From Limanda limanda (taxonomy: Eukaryota; Chordata; Actinopteri; Pleuronectiformes; Pleuronectidae): a DNA stretch of 64,000 nucleotides. Shown piece by piece: positions 60,609 to 64,000 of the stretch. Under the pieces are notes generated by a model. The model searched no databases. It saw only the letters and a program-made list of their open reading frames with translations, and had not been told where the DNA came from. The number at the start of each line of letters is the position of its first letter. Within the stretch, counting starts at the first letter, position 1. The DNA lies in assembly GCF_963576545.1 (NCBI RefSeq), contig NW_026870573.1:1-64000 (forward strand), in the 5' to 3' direction. A program made the translations under genes and the position numbers.

Positions 60609-63600
60609 GATATTCTTGAATAACTTTTTTTGTGAAGGTCGGAGAGACTTGGAAAGTGGTTGCATCTGGACTAATTTGGGTCCTGCGGATCGATTGGTAC
60701 CATCCCCGAGCTTGTACGACCTTCGGAAGAGGTCGACCGACGAAATTCCCCCAAATCTGAGGAGATATTCTTGAATAACTTTTTTTGTGAAGGTCGGAGA
60801 GACTTGCAAGTAGGCTCTACCCCCACTAAATGGGGTTGCGCGCATCGATCGGTACCATCCTTGAGCTTCTCCGACTTTCGGAAGGGTTAGGGTTAGGGTT
60901 AGGGATGAAAGCACATAGGAGAAAGAGATATTCTTGAATAACTTTTTTTGTGAAGGTCGGAGAGACTTGCAAGTAGGCTCTACCCCCACTAAATGGGGTA
61001 GCGCGCATCGATCGGTACCATCCTTGAGCTTCTCCGACTTTCGGAAGGGTTAGGGTTAGGGTTAGGGATGAAAGCACATAGGAGAAAGAGATATTCTTGA
61101 ATAACTTTTTTTGTGAAGGTCGGAGAGACTTGGAAAGTGGTTGCATCTGGACTAATTTGGGTCCTGCGGATCGATTGGTACCATCCCCGAGCTTGTACGA
61201 CCTTCGGAAGAGATCGACCGACGAAATTCCCCCAAATCTGAGGAGATATTCTTGAATAACTTTTTTTGTGAAGGTCGGAGAGACTTGCAAGTAGGCTCTA
61301 CCCCCACTAAATGGGGTTGCGCGCATCGATCAGTACCATCCTTGAGCTTCTCCGACTTTCGGAAGGGTTAGGGTTAGGGTTAGGGATGAAAGCACATAGG
61401 AGAAAGAGATATTCTTGAATAACTTTTTTTGTGAAGGTCGGAGAGACTTGCAAGTAGGCTCTACCCCCACTAAATGGGGTAGCGCGCATCGATCGGTACC
61501 ATCCTTGAGCTTCTCCGACTTTCGGAAGGGTTAGGGTTAGGGTTAGGGATGAAAGCACATAGGAGAAAGAGATATTCTTGAATAACTTTTTTTGTGAAGG
61601 TCGGAGAGACTTGCAAGTAGGCTCTACCCCCACTAAATGGGGTAGCGCGCATCGATCGGTACCATCCTTGAGCTTCTCCGACTTTCGGAAGGGTTAGGGT
61701 TAGGGTTAGGGATGAAAGCACATAGGAGAAAGAGATATTCTTGAATAACTTTTTTTGTGAAGGTCGGAGAGACTTGCAAGTAGGCTCTACCCCCACTAAA
61801 TGGGGTAGCGCGCATCGATCGGTACCATCCTTGAGCTTCTCCGACTTTCGGAAGGGTTAGGGTTAGGGTTAGGGATGAAAGCACATAGGAGAAAGAGATA
61901 TTCTTGAATAACTTTTTTTGTGAAGGTCGGAGAGACTTGGAAAGTGGTTGCATCTGGACTAATTTGGGTCCTGCGGATCGATTGGTACCATCCCCGAGCT
62001 TGTACGACCTTCGGAAGAGGTTGACCGACGAAATTCCCCCAAATCTGAGGAGATATTCTTGAATAACTTTTTTTGTGAAGGTCGGAGAGACTTGCAAGTA
62101 GGCTCTACCCCCACTAAATGGGGTAGCGCGCATCGATCGGTACCATCCTTGAGCTTTTCCGACTTTCGGAAGGGTTAGGGTTAGGGTTAGGGATGAAAGC
62201 ACATAGGAGAAAGAGATATTCTTGAATAACTTTTTTTGTGAAGGTCGGAGAGACTTGCAAGTAGGCTCTACCCCCACTAAATGGGGTAGCGCGCATCGAT
62301 CGGTACCATCCTTGAGCTTCTCCGACTTTCGGAAGGGTTAGGGTTAGGGTTAGGGATGAAAGCACATAGGAGAAAGAGATATTCTTGAATAACTTTTTTT
62401 GTAAAGGTCGGAGAGACTTGGAAAGTGGTTGCATCTGGACTAATTTGGGTCCTGCGGATCGATTGGTACCATCCCCGAGCTTGTACGACCTTCGGAAGAG
62501 GTCGACCGACGAAATTCCCCCAAATCTGAGGAGATATTCTTGAATAACTTTTTTTGTGAAGGTCGGAGAGACTTGCAAGTAGGCTCTACCCCCACTAAAT
62601 GGGGTTGCGCGCATCGATCAGTACCATCCTTGAGCTTCTCCGACTTTCGGAAGGGTTAGGGTTAGGGTTAGGGATGAAAGCACATAGGAGAAAGAGATAT
62701 TCTTGAATAACTTTTTTTGTGAAGGTCGGAGAGACTTGCAAGTAGGCTCTACCCCCACTAAATGGGGTAGCGCGCATCGATCGGTACCATCCTTGAGCTT
62801 CTCCGACTTTCGGAAGGGTTAGGGTTAGGGTTAGGGATGAAAGCACATAGGAGAAAGAGATATTCTTGAATAACTTTTTTTGTGAAGGTCGGAGAGACTT
62901 GCAAGTAGGCTCTACCCCCACTAAATGGGGTAGCGCGCATCGATCGGTACCATCCTTGAGCTTCTCCGACTTTCGGAAGGGTTAGGGTTAGGGTTAGGGA
63001 TGAAAGCACATAGGAGAAAGAGATATTCTTGAATAACTTTTTTTGTGAAGGTCGGAGAGACTTGCAAGTAGGCTCTACCCCCACTAAATGGGGTAGCGCG
63101 CATCGATCGGTACCATCCTTGAGCTTCTCCGACTTTCGGAAGGGTTAGGGTTAGGGTTAGGGATGAAAGCACATAGGAGAAAGAGATATTCTTGAATAAC
63201 TTTTTTTGTGAAGGTCGGAGAGACTTGGAAAGTGGTTGCATCTGGACTAATTTGGGTCCTGCGGATCGATTGGTACCATCCCCGAGCTTGTACGACCTTC
63301 GGAAGAGGTCGACCGACGAAATTCCCCCAAATCTGAGGAGATATTCTTGAATAACTTTTTTTGTGAAGGTTGGAGAGACTTGCAAGTAGGCTCTACCCCC
63401 ACTAAATGGGGTAGCGCGCATCGATCGGTACCATCCTTGAGCTTCTCCGACTTTCGGAAGGGTTAGGGTTAGGGTTAGGGATGAAAGCACATAGGAGAAA
63501 GAGATATTCTTGAATAACTTTTTTTGTGAAGGTCGGAGAGACTTGCAAGTAGGCTCTACCCCCACTAAATGGGGTAGCGCGCATCGATCGGTACCATCCT

Positions 63601-63828
63601 TGAGCTTCTCCGACTTTCGGAAGGGTTAGGGTTAGGGTTAGGGATGAAAGCACATAGGAGAAAGAGATATTCTTGAATAACTTTTTTTGTGAAGGTCGGA
63701 GAGACTTGCAAGTAGGCTCTACCCCCACTAAATGGGGTAGCGCGCATCGATCGGTACCATCCTTGAGCTTCTCCGACTTTCGGAAGGGTTAGGGTTAGGG
63801 TTAGGGATGAAAGCACATAGGAGAAAGA
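60128..63828 (+). repeat. 3.7-kb segment, right copy of the 8,498-bp pair
   Basis: Its left end overlaps the last part of the second 2,399-bp unit. It follows 51630-55330 monomer for monomer up to 63828; there a B begins (63829) where the left copy has another A. It lacks the left copy's private variants. Confidence 0.88.
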
Positions 63829-63983
63829 GATATTCTTGAATAACTTTTTTTGTGAAGGTCGGAGAGACTTGGAAAGTGGTTGCATCTGGACTAATTTGGG
63901 TCCTGCGGATCGATTGGTACCATCCCCGAGCTTGTACGACCTTCGGAAGAGGTCGACCGACGAAATTCCCCCAAATCTGAGGA

Positions 63984-64000
63984 GATATTCTTGAATAACT
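63984..64000 (+). repeat. Partial monomer at the right window edge
   Basis: These are the first 17 bases of another unit, directly after the B monomer at 63829-63983. They lie in the segment shared by A and B, so the type cannot be read; every other B here is followed by A. The array continues to the right. Confidence 0.95.

Larger units (their letters stand above)
1..64000 (+). repeat. Two-component tandem satellite array (A 163 bp, B 155 bp) filling the window
   Basis: Every base falls into one of two related monomers arranged head to tail in a single orientation. I count 300 A and 98 B monomers; with 11 six-base-short A units, three 1-base deletions, three 1-base insertions, a first B starting at its base 42 and a 17-base stub at the end, the lengths sum to exactly 64,000. 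Monomers of one type are about 97-100% identical by eye. GC is about 47% in A and 48% in B. The array runs past both window edges, so its full size and flanks are unknown. The TTAGGG units mark a eukaryote. Subtelomeric, pericentromeric or centromeric location is inference; no flanking sequence decides it. Confidence 0.98.

Noticed and set aside
22..63885. Hundreds of overlapping minus-strand open reading frames of 60-426 codons
   Set aside because: All are translations of the same satellite in shifting frames. Many begin at GTG, and length changes simply follow the number of A-B pairs. They contain no recognisable domain, and TLTLTL or PNPNPN are just CCCTAA repeats translated.
1..64000. CRISPR array
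   Set aside because: There are no unique spacers; the units are long, contiguous and near-identical, and TTAGGG marks a eukaryote. No cas gene is present.
1..64000. Transposon, retroelement or viral insertion
   Set aside because: Monomer lengths account for every base; there are no terminal repeats, target-site duplications or polymerase/transposase motifs.
1..64000. tRNA, rRNA or snRNA genes in tandem
   Set aside because: Neither monomer shows tRNA arms, rRNA core motifs or snRNA signatures; unit length and the TTAGGG tract fit a satellite.
1..64000. Assigning a species or named satellite family
   Set aside because: TTAGGG telomeres occur in animals, fungi and several protist groups, and I do not recognise this monomer. 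A database search would be needed.

Overview
The whole 64,000-base window is one uninterrupted eukaryotic satellite-DNA array. I see no gene, RNA gene, transposon or unique sequence. By hand count it consists of 300 type A monomers (163 bp; 11 of them 157 bp) and 98 type B monomers (155 bp; the first cut by the window edge), all head to tail in one orientation, plus 17 bases of a further monomer at the right end. Adding the lengths, three 1-base deletions and three 1-base insertions gives exactly 64,000, so there is no room for any other insert.

A and B are related. Their first 43 bases are identical and they align without gaps for 120 bases (97/120 identical). They then diverge abruptly: A continues with GGG plus three TTAGGG units and an A/G-rich tail, while B has a different 35-base tail containing GGTCGACC. 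TTAGGG is the telomere repeat of animals, most fungi and several protist groups, so this is probably a subtelomeric, pericentromeric or centromeric satellite that incorporated telomeric DNA. CpG is not depleted (observed/expected about 0.8 in A and 1.0 in B), which argues weakly against a heavily methylated vertebrate satellite. The species cannot be determined from this window.

The array has strong higher-order structure. B never abuts B. The 97 complete A-runs between B monomers have lengths 1 (26 times), 2 (18), 3 (12), 4 (29), 6 (7), 8 (3) and 10 (2), never 0, 5, 7 or 9. Point variants are locked to positions relative to B. Layout: 1-1560, 801-bp units; 1561-7344, irregular blocks ending in a ten-A run; 7345-14110, two 3,383-bp units; 14437-20382, two 2.73-kb homologous segments 3,214 bp apart; 20383-24723, irregular with two B*-A-A modules; 24724-30682, 2,095-bp tandem plus a shorter relative; 31640-35209, 1,785-bp tandem; 36172-48890, a 6.28-kb segment and its 5.47-kb copy; 48891-51629, irregular; 51630-55330 and 60128-63828, a 3.7-kb pair at offset 8,498; 55811-60608, 2,399-bp tandem.

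Nearly every A monomer carries four GGG tracts separated by TTA, a canonical G-quadruplex motif and telomere-type Myb site, giving roughly 284 such motifs per strand in 64 kb. The many open reading frames on the minus strand are by-products of the repeat: an A+B dimer is 318 bp, exactly 106 codons.
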